A stretch of DNA of 64,000 nt, from NCBI GenBank assembly GCA_036563805.1, contig DATCLS010000010.1:19054-83053 (forward strand), read 5' to 3'. This DNA is from DATCLS01 sp036563805. Its GTDB lineage: Bacteria > Actinomycetota > Acidimicrobiia > Acidimicrobiales > VFJN01. The translations under genes and the position numbers were made by a program. The number at the start of each line of letters is the position of its first letter. The stretch's first letter is position 1. This document shows positions 53,028 to 61,904 of the stretch, one piece after another. Below the pieces are notes generated by a model. It did not search any database, was not told where the DNA came from, and worked only from the letters and a program-made list of their open reading frames with translations.

Positions 53028-54467
53028 CTGCGTCGACCGGAGAACGTCCCGGAAGGGACGGTCCCGGTCGATCTGCTTTTCGGCCGGTAGGCCGAGCACC
53101 CGCTCGCCGATGATGTTCCGCTGGATCTCGTCGGTGCCCCCGGCGATCGATTGGGCGGGTACCGACACCAGCACCTCGGCCACCAGCCCGCCGGCCGCGC
53201 CCTCCTCGCCGCCGATCGTGGCAGCCGGCCCGGCGACCAGGGCGTGGACCTCGGCCGCCGCCCGCGCCACCTGGCTGGCGGCCAGCTTGCCCAGCGACCC
53301 CTCGGGCCCCGGCGGCCGCCCGCGGGCCCGGGCCGCGGCCGCCCGCCGGGCCGTCCACCGGTGCACCCGCTCCAGCGTGAGCAGGGCCGCCACCTTCTGG
53401 CGGACGATCGGGTCGGCGGCGCGGCCGGTCTTCCGGGCCTGCTCGACCACGAGGTCGACCCGCCCGGCCCGCTGCGGGTACCAGACGTAGGCGGCCATGT
53501 GCTCGTCGGCCTCGGCCACCGCCTCGGCCGCCGCCCGTCCCGCCCGGTCGCGGCGGGGCCGCTCGATCGTGCCGAACCGACGCTCGTGGGCCAGCGTGGT
53601 CCGGGCCACCCGCCAGCCGTCGCCGGGGGCGCCGACCACGTTGCGGTCCGGCACCCGGGCGCCGCTCAGGAACACCTCGTTGAACGAGGCGTAACCGTTC
53701 ATCTGGCGGAGCGGGCGCACATCGACCCCCGGCTGGCGCAGCGGCAGGGCGAAGTAGGTGATGCCGGCGTGCTTGGGGGCGTCCCAGTCGGTGCGGGCCA
53801 GCAGCATGGCGTAGTCGGCGTGGTGGGCGCTGGTGCTCCACAGCTTCTGGCCGTCGACCACCCACTCGTCGCCGTCGCGGACGGCGCGAGTGGTGAGCCC
53901 GGCCAGGTCCGACCCGCTGCCCGGCTCGCTGAACAGCTGGCACCAGGTCAGCTCGCCGGTCAGGGTGCCGGGCACGAGCCGGCGCACCAGGTCGTCGGAG
54001 GCGTGGGCCAGCAGCGTCGGCGCCGCCAGCACCATGCCCACGCCGACCGGCGGCCCCGGGGCGCCGGCGGCGTCGAGCTCCTGTGCGACGAGCCCGTCCG
54101 CCCACCCCGGCAGGCCCCGGCCGTAGCGGTCGGCCGGCCACGACGGCACCGCCCAGCCGGCGTCGACGAGCCGGCGCCGCCACTCGGCCAGCGGGAGGTC
54201 GGGGTCCCAGGCCTCGGCCAGCCAGGCCCGCACCTCGGCCCGGACCGCCTCGGGCGTGACCTCGGTGCCGCCACCGCTCGCGGGGCGGGCGGCGCCGCCG
54301 CCGGCGCCGCCCGGCCCGGCGCTGCCGGCCCCGGTGTCGCGGGCGTCGTTGGCGTCGTAGCCCGCGCCGCCGGCGCTGCGGCCGCTGCCGCCCTGGGTGT
54401 CGCCGGCGCCGCCTGCGTCGTAGCCCGCGCTGACTTCGCCGCCCGCGTCGGTGGTCTCGGTCGCCAT
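52998..54467 (-). CDS. Acyl-CoA dehydrogenase with low-complexity N-terminus
   Basis: A 489-residue enzyme from ATG 54467, which follows GGGAGGGGG. Residues about 7-70 are a Gly/Ala/Asp repeat region (two similar units GYDAGGAGDT and GYDANDARDT), unlike any known dehydrogenase N-terminus. The remainder is a normal long ACAD: PEAVRAEVRAWLAEAWDPDLPLAEWRRRLVDAGWAVPSWPADRYGRGLP, CQLFSEPGSGSDLAGLTTRAVRDGDEWVVDGQKLWSTSAHHADYAMLLART and C-terminal SIAGGTDEIQRNIIGERVLGLP. No catalytic Glu is obvious. The C-terminal ten residues are encoded antisense to the 3' half of tRNA-Gln. Confidence 0.85.
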   Translation of the reverse strand: MATETTDAGGEVSAGYDAGGAGDTQGGSGRSAGGAGYDANDARDTGAGSAGPGGAGGGAARPASGGGTEVTPEAVRAEVRAWLAEAWDPDLPLAEWRRRLVDAGWAVPSWPADRYGRGLPGWADGLVAQELDAAGAPGPPVGVGMVLAAPTLLAHASDDLVRRLVPGTLTGELTWCQLFSEPGSGSDLAGLTTRAVRDGDEWVVDGQKLWSTSAHHADYAMLLARTDWDAPKHAGITYFALPLRQPGVDVRPLRQMNGYASFNEVFLSGARVPDRNVVGAPGDGWRVARTTLAHERRFGTIERPRRDRAGRAAAEAVAEADEHMAAYVWYPQRAGRVDLVVEQARKTGRAADPIVRQKVAALLTLERVHRWTARRAAAARARGRPPGPEGSLGKLAASQVARAAAEVHALVAGPAATIGGEEGAAGGLVAEVLVSVPAQSIAGGTDEIQRNIIGERVLGLPAEKQIDRDRPFRDVLRSTQLGGEDSNPQ

Positions 54468-54588
54468 GGCCCCCTCCCGTCGAACCGCAGCACCGAGGAC
54501 GCTACCGGCGGCGACCGGGCATCCGACCACCCGCGCCGGTGCGGCGTCGGCCGGGACGCCCGCTCAGCGGCGACGGCTCGGCGCCTCG

Positions 54589-54664
54589 GGCGTGGGTGCG
54601 TCGTTGGTTGGCCGGTCGCCGTATGGCGGGGGCCGGTCGGGGCCCACAGGCGTGGGTGCGTCGT
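54589..54664. repeat. 16-bp direct repeats upstream of the acyl-CoA dehydrogenase
   Basis: GGCGTGGGTGCGTCGT occurs at 54589-54604 and 54649-54664, exactly 60 bp apart, in a 230-bp gap between two minus-strand genes (54468-54696). No hairpin or ORF is clear there; no known binding motif recognised. Confidence 0.6.
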
Positions 54665-54696
54665 CAGTCGGTCGGGCTGACCGGCCGGGGGACCGG

Positions 54697-55290
54697 TCAG
54701 GTCCGCAGACGGGGCCGGGGCAGGTCGAACCAGGTGACCTCGCCCATGGCCTCCTGCCACTCCTGCATGGCGGCGGCCATCTCGGGTGGCGGCTCCTGGA
54801 CCTCGGCGGCCCGGGCCTCGGCCTCGCTCGCGAAGTACGCCGCCTCGGTGTAGACGTCGCCGTCCCAGGCCCGCACGGTGCCGAGCAGGTCGGGCCGCGT
54901 CTCGGTCAGCAGCGGCTCGAACCGGCTGTCGAGCTCCCGCAGCCGGTCCCGGTCGCCGTGGCCCTGCATGACCTGCACGAAGCCGGCTTCGTCACTACCG
55001 CCACCCCGGTACGTGTCGACCTCGGGGCAGTCGTGGAACGTCACCGTCCCGTCGAAGCACTTCTCGGCCTCGGCCCACCATGCGCCCTGCTCGGGCCGCT
55101 CGCTGTTGGCCCGGGCCGCCTCGGCCGACTCGAACCGGCACACCGCCACGAACCGGCCGTCGGGCGTCTGGCCCATCGTGGCGCCGAGGAACCCGGTGGC
55201 GCCGGGTCGCAGCTCCCGCTCCCAGCGGTCGAGGACCTCCTCGAGCGCGGCGGCGTCGCCTACCCGGCCGGTGAAGACCTGGATGAACAT
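54697..55290 (-). CDS. Tandem dimeric alpha/beta-barrel (ABM-like) protein
   Basis: 197 residues from ATG 55290 (ribosome site GGAAAGGGG). Two ~95-residue halves each resemble antibiotic-biosynthesis-monooxygenase-like ferredoxin folds: MFIQVFTGRVGDAAALEEVLDRWERELRPGATGFLGATMGQTPDGRFVAVCRFESAEAARANSERPEQ and FVQVMQGHGDRDRLRELDSRFEPLLTETRPDLLGTVRAWDGDVYTEAAYFASEAEARAAE. Such proteins may degrade or isomerise small molecules or only bind them. Function unknown. The open frame upstream is not supported. Confidence 0.7.
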   Translation of the reverse strand: MFIQVFTGRVGDAAALEEVLDRWERELRPGATGFLGATMGQTPDGRFVAVCRFESAEAARANSERPEQGAWWAEAEKCFDGTVTFHDCPEVDTYRGGGSDEAGFVQVMQGHGDRDRLRELDSRFEPLLTETRPDLLGTVRAWDGDVYTEAAYFASEAEARAAEVQEPPPEMAAAMQEWQEAMGEVTWFDLPRPRLRT

Positions 55291-55397
55291 GGCCCACCCC
55301 TTTCCTGTCGCCACCCCGACGGTACGCCTGGCCACCGTCCGTGTGAAGGGGCGGCTCCGTCGGGGTGGGGGCCCGCCGCGTCTCGCAGGGCGGGCCG

Positions 55398-55805
55398 TCA
55401 GTCGGCGGCGTCCGTCGAGGCGTCGAGCTGGGCGACCAGGCGCTTGGGGGCGACGAGGCGGTAGGCGTCCTCGACGATGCCGGCCACCTCGTCCCAGTCG
55501 ACATCGACGTCGAGCCGGACGCCCAGCCACCCCCGGTGCCCCACGTACGGCGGCACGAAGAACCGGTGCGGCTCCTGCGCCACGAGCTCGGCCTGGACGC
55601 CGGGCGGCGCCGGGCACCAGATGGCCAGCCGGCCGTCGCCGTGGTGGTCGTCGAGGAACATGGCCACGGTCTTCTTGCCCCGGACGAAGAACGCCGGCGA
55701 GCCGTGGCTCAGGCGCTCGGTCGTCTCGGGGAGGGCCAGGCAGATCGACCGGAGCCGCGTCAGCTCGGGGCGCTCGCCGTCGGATGTCACATCTTCACCG
55801 TACAC
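55398..55805 (-). CDS. MmcQ/YjbR-family protein
   Basis: About 135 residues. Core: ELTRLRSICLALPETTERLSHGSPAFFVRGKKTVAMFLDDHHGDGRLAIWCPAPPGVQAELVAQEPHRFFVPPYVGHRGWLGVRLDVDVDWDEVAGIVEDAYRLVAPKRL, which is the YjbR/MmcQ signature (CyaY-like fold, often with DNA-binding-like surface). The start is ambiguous: GTG 55805 has a GAGG ribosome site 8 nt upstream, while GTG 55790 is closer to the conserved region. Function of the family is not well known. Confidence 0.78.
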   Translation of the reverse strand: MYGEDVTSDGERPELTRLRSICLALPETTERLSHGSPAFFVRGKKTVAMFLDDHHGDGRLAIWCPAPPGVQAELVAQEPHRFFVPPYVGHRGWLGVRLDVDVDWDEVAGIVEDAYRLVAPKRLVAQLDASTDAAD

Positions 55806-55832
55806 TCGTTCGCCTCGCCCGGGTACCGCTGG

Positions 55833-55856
55833 GGTTCCGCCGGGGGTTCCGCCGGG
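55833..55856. repeat. 12-bp tandem repeat in divergent gap
   Basis: GGTTCCGCCGGG is repeated twice without a gap between the YjbR-like and DUF2786 genes. Nothing else was recognised in this 143-bp gap apart from the ribosome sites. Confidence 0.7.
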
Positions 55857-55948
55857 GGTGATCGCTGGAGCCGCGTGCGGCGTGCGCCGGCACGGGCCCG
55901 CCTCCGAGATCCACCGGGGCTGCGTGCCGTATGCGAAAGGATTGTCCG

Positions 55949-57730
55949 ATGGGGAAGCGCAACGACCGGCGTCGCCGTCAGGCCGAGGGCCAGGCCCGGG
56001 CCCGCCGGCGAGCCCGCACGAACGATCGCTGGGGCCGCCGGCCATCGGGTGTCCACGCCGGTCCGCAGGGTGCCGGGGCGGCCGGCCCGAGGTCCGGCGG
56101 GGGCTCGGGCGGGCGATCGTTCACGCCCGATTTGATCGACAGCGTGATCGAGGTCGCCGTGGCGGCGGCGCGGGTGCACGACGTCCGGGCGATCGACAAC
56201 GCGGTGACGGTCCTGACCCGGGGCCCGATCGTCGACGGCGAGGCCGGCGGCCCCGCCGGTCACGCGTTGGTCGACGGGGCGCTCGGTCGCCATCTCGTCG
56301 AGGCGGTGGGCAACGCCTGGGGCCGGGGGTGGCAGCCCGCCGACCTGGTGCGCGTGGTCGAGCGCCAGCTCGGCCGGGCCCACGGGCGGCTGGCCGTCGC
56401 CGCCGTCGTCCATGACACCGCCCGCTACGAGCCGTCGATGGTCCCGCCCCGCTGGCGGGCCCAGGTCGACGACCTGGCCGCCAACGGGCCGTCCGGCCCC
56501 ACCGGGCGCGGGGCGGCGGCGGGCTCGGCCCGCCGCTCCGGCCGCGGCGAGCCACCCGGCGGCACCGACCGGGCCGACGCCGGCGTGGGCGCCGATGCCA
56601 GCGGTGCGCCGACCGGAGGTGGCGCCGATCCATCCGGCAACGGCCACGGCGGCGCTGCGACGAACGGGGGTGACGCCGGCCCGGCCGGCGACGGCGACGC
56701 CTCACCGGGCTCGCCGGGCGCCGCCAAGGGCGCGGATTCCCGGTCTTCGGACGCCGGCCCGCCGGGCGACGGCCACGGCGACGGCGGGCCGAACGGCGCC
56801 GGTCGTGGCCGCGCGGGCCAGCCGGGTCCCGGCCGCAGCGGCGACGGTGACGATGACCGGTGGGCGGTCCCGGTGCGCGACGGAGATCGGCGGGCGGCCG
56901 TCATGACCGCGGTCGAGACGCTGGCCCTCGTCCGTCGGCTGCCCGACGTGCCCAAGCTCGGCCCGGCGCCGGGCGACGCCCGTGTCGGCGTCGCGGCCGG
57001 CGCCGCGGGCGAGGGGGGCGGCCCTGCCGACCCCCGCATCCTCCACCGGGTGCGGTCGTTGCTGGCCAAGGCCGAGTCGACGACGTTCCCCGAGGAGGCC
57101 GAAGCCCTCACGGCCAAGGCGCAGGAGCTGATGGCCCGTCACGCCATCGACGCCGCCGTCCTCGAGGCCGAGCGGGGCACGGGCCCCGACGTGGCCGCCC
57201 GCCGGCTGGCGGTCGACGACCCGTACGCCGCCCCCAAGGCGATCCTGCTCGAGGCCATCGCCTCGGCCAACCGCTGCCGCAGCGTGTGGTCCAAGGGCTA
57301 CGGCTACGCCACGGTGTTCGGCGCCGAGGGCGACCTCGACGCCGTCGAGCTGCTCTACACCTCGCTGCTGGTGCAGGCGGCCCGGGCGATGCTGAGCGAG
57401 GGACCGGGCTCGGCCCGTGGGCCGAAGGGCGCCGGCCGCACCCGCTCGTTCCGGCAGTCCTTCCTCGTGGCGTTCGCCACGCGCATCGGCGCCCGCCTGC
57501 GCGAGGCGGTCGAGGCGGCGACCGACGCCTACGCGGAGGAGCACGACAACCTGCTGCCGGTGCTGGCCGAGCGGCGCGACGCCGCCGAGGCGGCCTGCGA
57601 GGAGGCGTTCCCCCACGTGCGGTCGACCTCGGTGTCGGCCAACGACTGGTGGGGCTGGCGGGCCGGGCACGAGGCCGCCGAGGCCGCCCAGCTCGACCTC
57701 CACGCCGCCGTCGGCGGCGCCACCTCCTGA
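55949..57730 (+). CDS. DUF2786-domain protein with low-complexity linker
   Basis: A 593-residue protein. ATG 55949 is preferred over ATG 55931 because AAAGGA (55935-55940) is correctly spaced for it. Residues 1-60 are very basic (MGKRNDRRRRQAEGQARARRRARTND). A folded region (about 55-175, DLIDSVIEVAVAAARVHDVRAIDNAVTVLTRG) is followed by about 130 residues of Gly/Ala/Pro/Asp-rich linker. The DUF2786 domain comes next (RILHRVRSLLAKAESTTFPEEAEALTAKAQELMARHAIDAAVLEAERG) and a C-terminal helical domain (LEAIASANRCRSVWSKGYGYATVFGAEGDLDAVELLYTSLLVQAARAML). Function unknown; the basic head suggests nucleic-acid contact. Confidence 0.8.
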   Translation: MGKRNDRRRRQAEGQARARRRARTNDRWGRRPSGVHAGPQGAGAAGPRSGGGSGGRSFTPDLIDSVIEVAVAAARVHDVRAIDNAVTVLTRGPIVDGEAGGPAGHALVDGALGRHLVEAVGNAWGRGWQPADLVRVVERQLGRAHGRLAVAAVVHDTARYEPSMVPPRWRAQVDDLAANGPSGPTGRGAAAGSARRSGRGEPPGGTDRADAGVGADASGAPTGGGADPSGNGHGGAATNGGDAGPAGDGDASPGSPGAAKGADSRSSDAGPPGDGHGDGGPNGAGRGRAGQPGPGRSGDGDDDRWAVPVRDGDRRAAVMTAVETLALVRRLPDVPKLGPAPGDARVGVAAGAAGEGGGPADPRILHRVRSLLAKAESTTFPEEAEALTAKAQELMARHAIDAAVLEAERGTGPDVAARRLAVDDPYAAPKAILLEAIASANRCRSVWSKGYGYATVFGAEGDLDAVELLYTSLLVQAARAMLSEGPGSARGPKGAGRTRSFRQSFLVAFATRIGARLREAVEAATDAYAEEHDNLLPVLAERRDAAEAACEEAFPHVRSTSVSANDWWGWRAGHEAAEAAQLDLHAAVGGATS

Positions 57731-57829
57731 CCCGGGCCTCGGCCGGCGCCAGGCGCCGCTCGCCCCCGCGCCGGCCAGGACGGCCGCGCTGTCGAGCAGG
57801 CGATGGTCCCCGGCGCCAGCGGGCCGACG

Positions 57830-58810
57830 TCAGGCCACCGCGCCGCCGGCGACCGCAGCCGCGCCCTCGGCGGGCGCGCCGGCCCCGGTCCCGGCGGGCG
57901 CCGCGGTCGCCGAGGCGGCCCCGGCCGCGGGCCCGGCCGACGCCCCGCCCTCGGCCCGGTGCCCGGCCGGCAGGGGCACGATCAGCGGCGTGTCGGTCAC
58001 CGGGTCCGGCACCACGAGGCACTCCAACCCGAACACCTCGGCCACCAGCTCCGCGTTGACGACCTCCCGCGGCGGCCCTTCGGCCACGATCGCACCGTCG
58101 CACATGGCCACCAGGTGGTGGGCGTAGCGGCAGGCCAGGTTCAGGTCGTGGAGCACGGCCACGATCGTCCGCTCCTCCCGCCGGTTGAGGTCGGCCAGCA
58201 GGTCGAGCACCTCGATCTGGTGGGCCAGGTCGAGGAACGTGGTCGGCTCGTCGAGCAGCATCAGGTCGGTCCCTTGGGCGAGGGCCAGGGCGATCCAGGC
58301 CCGCTGCCGCTGCCCGCCCGACAGCTCGTCGACCGGCCGGTCTGCCAGGTCGGCGGTGCCGGTGGCCTCGAGGGCCTCCTGCACGGCCTTCTCGTCGGCG
58401 GGCGACCACTGCCGGAACCATCGCTGGTGGGGGTGCCGCCCCCGCCCGACCAGGTCGGCGACCGTGATGCCCTCGGGAGCGATCGGCTGCTGGGGCAGCA
58501 TCCCGAGGCGGCGGGCGACCTCGCGGGTGGGCAGGCGGTGGATGTCGTGGCCGTCGAGCAGCACGGTCCCGGCCTGGGGGCGCAGGAGGCGGGCCAGGCC
58601 CCGCAGCAGGGTCGATTTGCCGCAGGCGTTGGCGCCCACCACCACGGTGAACTTGCCGGTCGGGATCGTGACCGACAGCCCGTCGACGATCACCCGGTCG
58701 TCGTAGGCCAGCGACACGTTCTCGGCGGCCAGGCTCGGCCCGGACGCCGCCGCAGGTCCCGTCGTCGCCGCAGCTTCCGTCGTCGCCACAGCTTCCGTCG
58801 TCGCTGTCAT
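57830..58810 (-). CDS. Iron-siderophore-type ABC importer ATPase
   Basis: A 326-residue FepC/FecE-like ATPase from ATG 58810. Walker A GANACGKSTLLRGLARLL, signature DELSGGQRQRAWIALALAQ, Walker B DLMLLDEPTTFLDLAHQIEVLD and switch His in VAVLHDLNLACRYAHH are intact; in Walker A, Gly-Ala-Asn-Ala-Cys-Gly is typical for iron importers. The first ~28 residues and last ~45 are Ala-rich low-complexity. It is the last gene of a three-gene operon with two FecCD permeases. No substrate-binding protein is in the window. Confidence 0.9.
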   Translation of the reverse strand: MTATTEAVATTEAAATTGPAAASGPSLAAENVSLAYDDRVIVDGLSVTIPTGKFTVVVGANACGKSTLLRGLARLLRPQAGTVLLDGHDIHRLPTREVARRLGMLPQQPIAPEGITVADLVGRGRHPHQRWFRQWSPADEKAVQEALEATGTADLADRPVDELSGGQRQRAWIALALAQGTDLMLLDEPTTFLDLAHQIEVLDLLADLNRREERTIVAVLHDLNLACRYAHHLVAMCDGAIVAEGPPREVVNAELVAEVFGLECLVVPDPVTDTPLIVPLPAGHRAEGGASAGPAAGAASATAAPAGTGAGAPAEGAAAVAGGAVA

Positions 58811-58824
58811 CCCAGAATGCCTCC

Positions 58825-59913
58825 CTACCCTGCGCTGCCGATCCTGTTGGCCCGGGCGAGCAACCACAGGAGGAACGGTGCGCCCACGACCGCGGTGACC
58901 ACGCCCACGGGCAACTCGGTGGGGGCGAAGAGCCGCCGCCCCACCAGGTCGGACGCGGTGACCAGCAGTGCCCCGCACACGGCGGAGGGCACGAGCGCCA
59001 CCGACCGTTCGCCCACCAGCCGCCGAGCGATCTGCGGCGCCACCAGCGCCGCGAACCTGATCGGCCCGCCCGACGCCGTGGCCACGGCCGCCAACACGAC
59101 GGCGACGAGCAGCAGGGCCCCGCGGGCCCGCTCGACCCGCAGGCCCAGCCCCTTGGCCATGTCGTCGCCGAGCTCGAGCATGCGGAGCTGCCGGGCCAGC
59201 AGCAGCGCCGCCGGCCCGAGGACGAGCAGCGCCCACCCCATGGGCCGCACGTCGTCCCAGCCCCGCCCGTTGAGGCTGCCGTTGAGCCAGGCCGTGGCTT
59301 CGTGGACGTCCTCGATCCGCCCCCGGGTCAGCAGGTACGACACGACGGCCTCGAGCATGAACGTGATGCCGATCCCGACGAGCACGAACCGGTAGCCGGT
59401 GACGCCGCGTTTGTAGGCGAGCAGGTAGACGGACAGCGAGGCGCCGAGGGCGCCGGCCAGGGCGCCGCCCGTGACCTGGGCCGTCGTGCCGTTGAGCACG
59501 ACGATCACGAACAGGGCGGCCGCAGCGGCGCCGGCGTTGGTCCCGATGATGTCGGGGCTCGCCAGGGGGTTGCGGGCGATCCGCTGGATGATGGCGCCCG
59601 CCAGACCGAACCCGGCTCCCACGAAGAGGCCGGTCAGGCCGCGGGGCAGCCGCAGCGTCCGGATGATGAAGTCGCTGTCGGTCGTGCCGCCGCCGACCAG
59701 CGTGCGCACGACGTCCCCGAAGGGGATGGGGAAGTCGCCCACCGACAGCGACCAGGCGAAGACGACGGCCGTCACCGCGGTGAGGACGAGCGTGACGACC
59801 AGCGCCCGCGTCTCGAAGCGGGCGGACAGGTCGCGCCCGGGCACCCGCAGGGTGACGAACCCGGACCGGGCCGCCCGCCTCTGCCGGCTGTCGGCGACGA
59901 CGGGGGCGGTCAC
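58825..59913 (-). CDS. FecCD-type ABC importer permease (distal)
   Basis: A 362-residue permease of the BtuC/FecCD family with about nine or ten hydrophobic segments. Landmarks: LRLPRGLTGLFVGAGFGLAGAIIQRIARNPLASPDIIGTNAGAAAAALFVIVVL and the cytoplasmic coupling region LGDDMAKGLGLRVERARGALLLVAVVLAAVATASGGPIRFAALVAPQIARRLVGE. GTG 59913 overlaps the upstream permease stop (GTGA). Pairs with the neighbouring permease to form the transmembrane channel for ferric siderophore or a similar metal chelate. Confidence 0.9.
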   Translation of the reverse strand: MTAPVVADSRQRRAARSGFVTLRVPGRDLSARFETRALVVTLVLTAVTAVVFAWSLSVGDFPIPFGDVVRTLVGGGTTDSDFIIRTLRLPRGLTGLFVGAGFGLAGAIIQRIARNPLASPDIIGTNAGAAAAALFVIVVLNGTTAQVTGGALAGALGASLSVYLLAYKRGVTGYRFVLVGIGITFMLEAVVSYLLTRGRIEDVHEATAWLNGSLNGRGWDDVRPMGWALLVLGPAALLLARQLRMLELGDDMAKGLGLRVERARGALLLVAVVLAAVATASGGPIRFAALVAPQIARRLVGERSVALVPSAVCGALLVTASDLVGRRLFAPTELPVGVVTAVVGAPFLLWLLARANRIGSAG

Positions 59914-61091
59914 AGCGAGGCCAGCCTCCGGCGGCGGACGAGGGCGATGAAGAACGGCGCCCCCAGCAGGGCCGTGACGATCCCGACCTGCAGCTCGCCG
60001 GGCCGGGCGACGACCCGGCCGACGACGTCGGACCCGACGAGCAGGATGGGCGCCAGCACCGCCGACCACGGCAGGATCCAGCGGTAGTCGGGGCCGCAGA
60101 TGGCCCGGGCGACGTGCGGCACGGTCAGGCCGACGAACACGATGGGGCCGGCGGCCGCGGTGGCGCCGCCGCAGAGCAGCACGAGGGCGGTGGCCACGAC
60201 CACCCGGGTCACACCGACCCGCTGGCCCAGCGAGCGGGCCACGTCGTCGCCCAGCGCCAGCGTGTTGAGGGCGCGGCACGAACCCAGGGCCACGATGGCG
60301 CCGACGATGAGGAACGGCGCCACCTGGGCGGCGATCGCGCCGTCCCGCCCGGCGAGCGAGCCCACGATCCAGAAGCGGAACTGGTCGAGCGTCGCGATGT
60401 CGGTGAGCAGGATGGCCTGCGTCAGCGCCGCGAACATCGCCGACAGCGCCGCCCCGGCGAGGGCGAGCTTCACCGGCGTCGCCCCGCCCCGGCCCAGCGA
60501 CCCGAGCACGTAAACGACCAGGCTGGCCAGCGCCGCCCCGACGAGGGCGAACCACATGTAGCCGGTGACCGACCCGATGCCGACCCAGCGGATGGCGATG
60601 ACCACCGCCAGCGCCGCCCCCGGCGTGATGCCGAGGATGCCCGGGTCGGCCAGCGGGTTGCGGGTGAGCCCCTGCATGAGCGCGCCCGACAGGCCCAGGG
60701 CCGCCCCCACCGAGAGGCCGACGATCGTGCGGGGGCCGCGCAGGCTCCGGACGATCAGGTGGTCGTTGGAGCCGTCGAAGTCGAACAGCGCCTCGATGAC
60801 CGTCCGCAGCGGGATCGGCTTGGAGCCGAAGGCGAGCGAGCAGCCGGCCACGAGCACGAGCACGGCCAGGGCCACCACCAGCCCGCCGGCCCGCGTCCAG
60901 CCCGACGACAGGAGGCCGCGGCGCCGGGGACGCGTGGCGGTCGGCTGGCCGCCGGCGTCGGTGCCGGCGGCGGCGCCGTCGTCGATGCCGAGGTCCGTGC
61001 CGTTCGCCGCCACTCCGGGCCCCCGGGGGCTCGCACCGGGCGTGTCCGCCCCGGGAGGGGGCGCCGGCGCGGTGTTCGAGGGGCTGGCCAT
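59910..61091 (-). CDS. FecCD-type ABC importer permease (proximal)
   Basis: A 393-residue FecCD permease. Residues about 1-60 form a Pro/Ala/Gly-rich cytosolic tail; the membrane part starts at WTRAGGLVVALAVLVLVAGCSLAFG. Landmarks: RSLRGPRTIVGLSVGAALGLSGALMQGLTRNPLADPGILGITPGAALAVVIAI and LGDDVARSLGQRVGVTRVVVATALVLLCGGATAAAGPIVFVGLTVPHVARAICG. First gene of the operon; a sequence resembling an iron-repressor box sits at its start codon. Confidence 0.9.
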   Translation of the reverse strand: MASPSNTAPAPPPGADTPGASPRGPGVAANGTDLGIDDGAAAGTDAGGQPTATRPRRRGLLSSGWTRAGGLVVALAVLVLVAGCSLAFGSKPIPLRTVIEALFDFDGSNDHLIVRSLRGPRTIVGLSVGAALGLSGALMQGLTRNPLADPGILGITPGAALAVVIAIRWVGIGSVTGYMWFALVGAALASLVVYVLGSLGRGGATPVKLALAGAALSAMFAALTQAILLTDIATLDQFRFWIVGSLAGRDGAIAAQVAPFLIVGAIVALGSCRALNTLALGDDVARSLGQRVGVTRVVVATALVLLCGGATAAAGPIVFVGLTVPHVARAICGPDYRWILPWSAVLAPILLVGSDVVGRVVARPGELQVGIVTALLGAPFFIALVRRRRLASL

Positions 61092-61110
61092 CTATGTCAA
61101 GTTCCCCTAA
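61092..61110 (-). promoter_or_regulatory. Candidate IdeR/DmdR-type iron box
   Basis: Read on the minus strand, TTAGGGGAACTTGACATAG sits immediately before the permease ATG. It matches the actinobacterial iron-box consensus (TTAGGTTAGGCTAACCTAA) at about 11 of 19 positions, strongest in the outer parts. The position next to the start of an iron-importer operon supports it; the score is only moderate. Confidence 0.35.
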
Positions 61111-61163
61111 CTCGCGGGGTCCGGTCAACTCCCCAGGGGATGGCCTGGCACGATGAGCGTCCG

Positions 61164-61838
61164 ATGAAGACCGACTGGAACCCGATCCTCAAGGCCGAGT
61201 TCGAGAAGCCGTACTGGATCGACCTGCAGCGGTTCGTCTATGAGGAGCGGCAGCGCACGACGGTCTATCCGCCGCACGACGAGGTGTTCGCGGCGCTGCA
61301 CCTGACGCCCTACGCCGAGGTCAAGGCGGTGATCCTGGGACAGGACCCGTACCACGGGCGGGGGCAGGCCCACGGCCTGTGCTTCTCGGTCCGCCCGGGG
61401 GTGGCGATCCCGCCGTCGCTCCAGAACATCTTCAAGGAGCTGGAGGCTGACCTGGGCTACCCGCCGCCCAAGCACGGTTGCCTCACCCACTGGGCCAAGC
61501 AGGGCGTGCTGCTGCTGAACGCGTCGCTGACGGTCCGGGCCGGGCGGGCCGCCTCGCACCAGGGCAAGGGCTGGGAGATCTTCACCGACGAGGTGCTGCG
61601 GCGGGTCAACGAGAAGCAGGAGCGGGTGGTGTTCATCCTGTGGGGCGCGGCGGCCCGCAAGAAGAAGGCGCTCGTCGACCAGAGCCGCCACGTCGTCATC
61701 GAGTCGCCGCACCCGTCGCCGCACTCGGCGTCGTACGGGTTCTTCGGCAGCCGCCCGTTCTCGCGGGCCAACGCCGCCCTGATCGAGGCGGGGCGCGAGC
61801 CGATCGACTGGCGCCTGCCCGACGAACCGGAGCTCTAG
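61164..61838 (+). CDS. ung: Uracil-DNA glycosylase
   Basis: A 224-residue family-1 UNG that removes uracil from DNA. Catalytic Asp61 lies in VILGQDPYHGRGQAHGLCFSV; the DNA-gripping FKELEADLGYP and KQGVLLLNASLTVRAG segments and the His motif ESPHPSPHSA are intact. The start is taken at ATG 61164 (MKTDWNPILKAEFEKPYW); an upstream ATG at 61140 would add 8 residues. Divergent from the iron importer operon and convergent with the next gene. Confidence 0.95.
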   Translation: MKTDWNPILKAEFEKPYWIDLQRFVYEERQRTTVYPPHDEVFAALHLTPYAEVKAVILGQDPYHGRGQAHGLCFSVRPGVAIPPSLQNIFKELEADLGYPPPKHGCLTHWAKQGVLLLNASLTVRAGRAASHQGKGWEIFTDEVLRRVNEKQERVVFILWGAAARKKKALVDQSRHVVIESPHPSPHSASYGFFGSRPFSRANAALIEAGREPIDWRLPDEPEL

Positions 61839-61904
61839 GCCGATCTGGCGACGGGGGTCGGCCCTGTCGGGCCGGCGGCGGGCCGTCAGACCAGGAGCGG
61901 GCCG

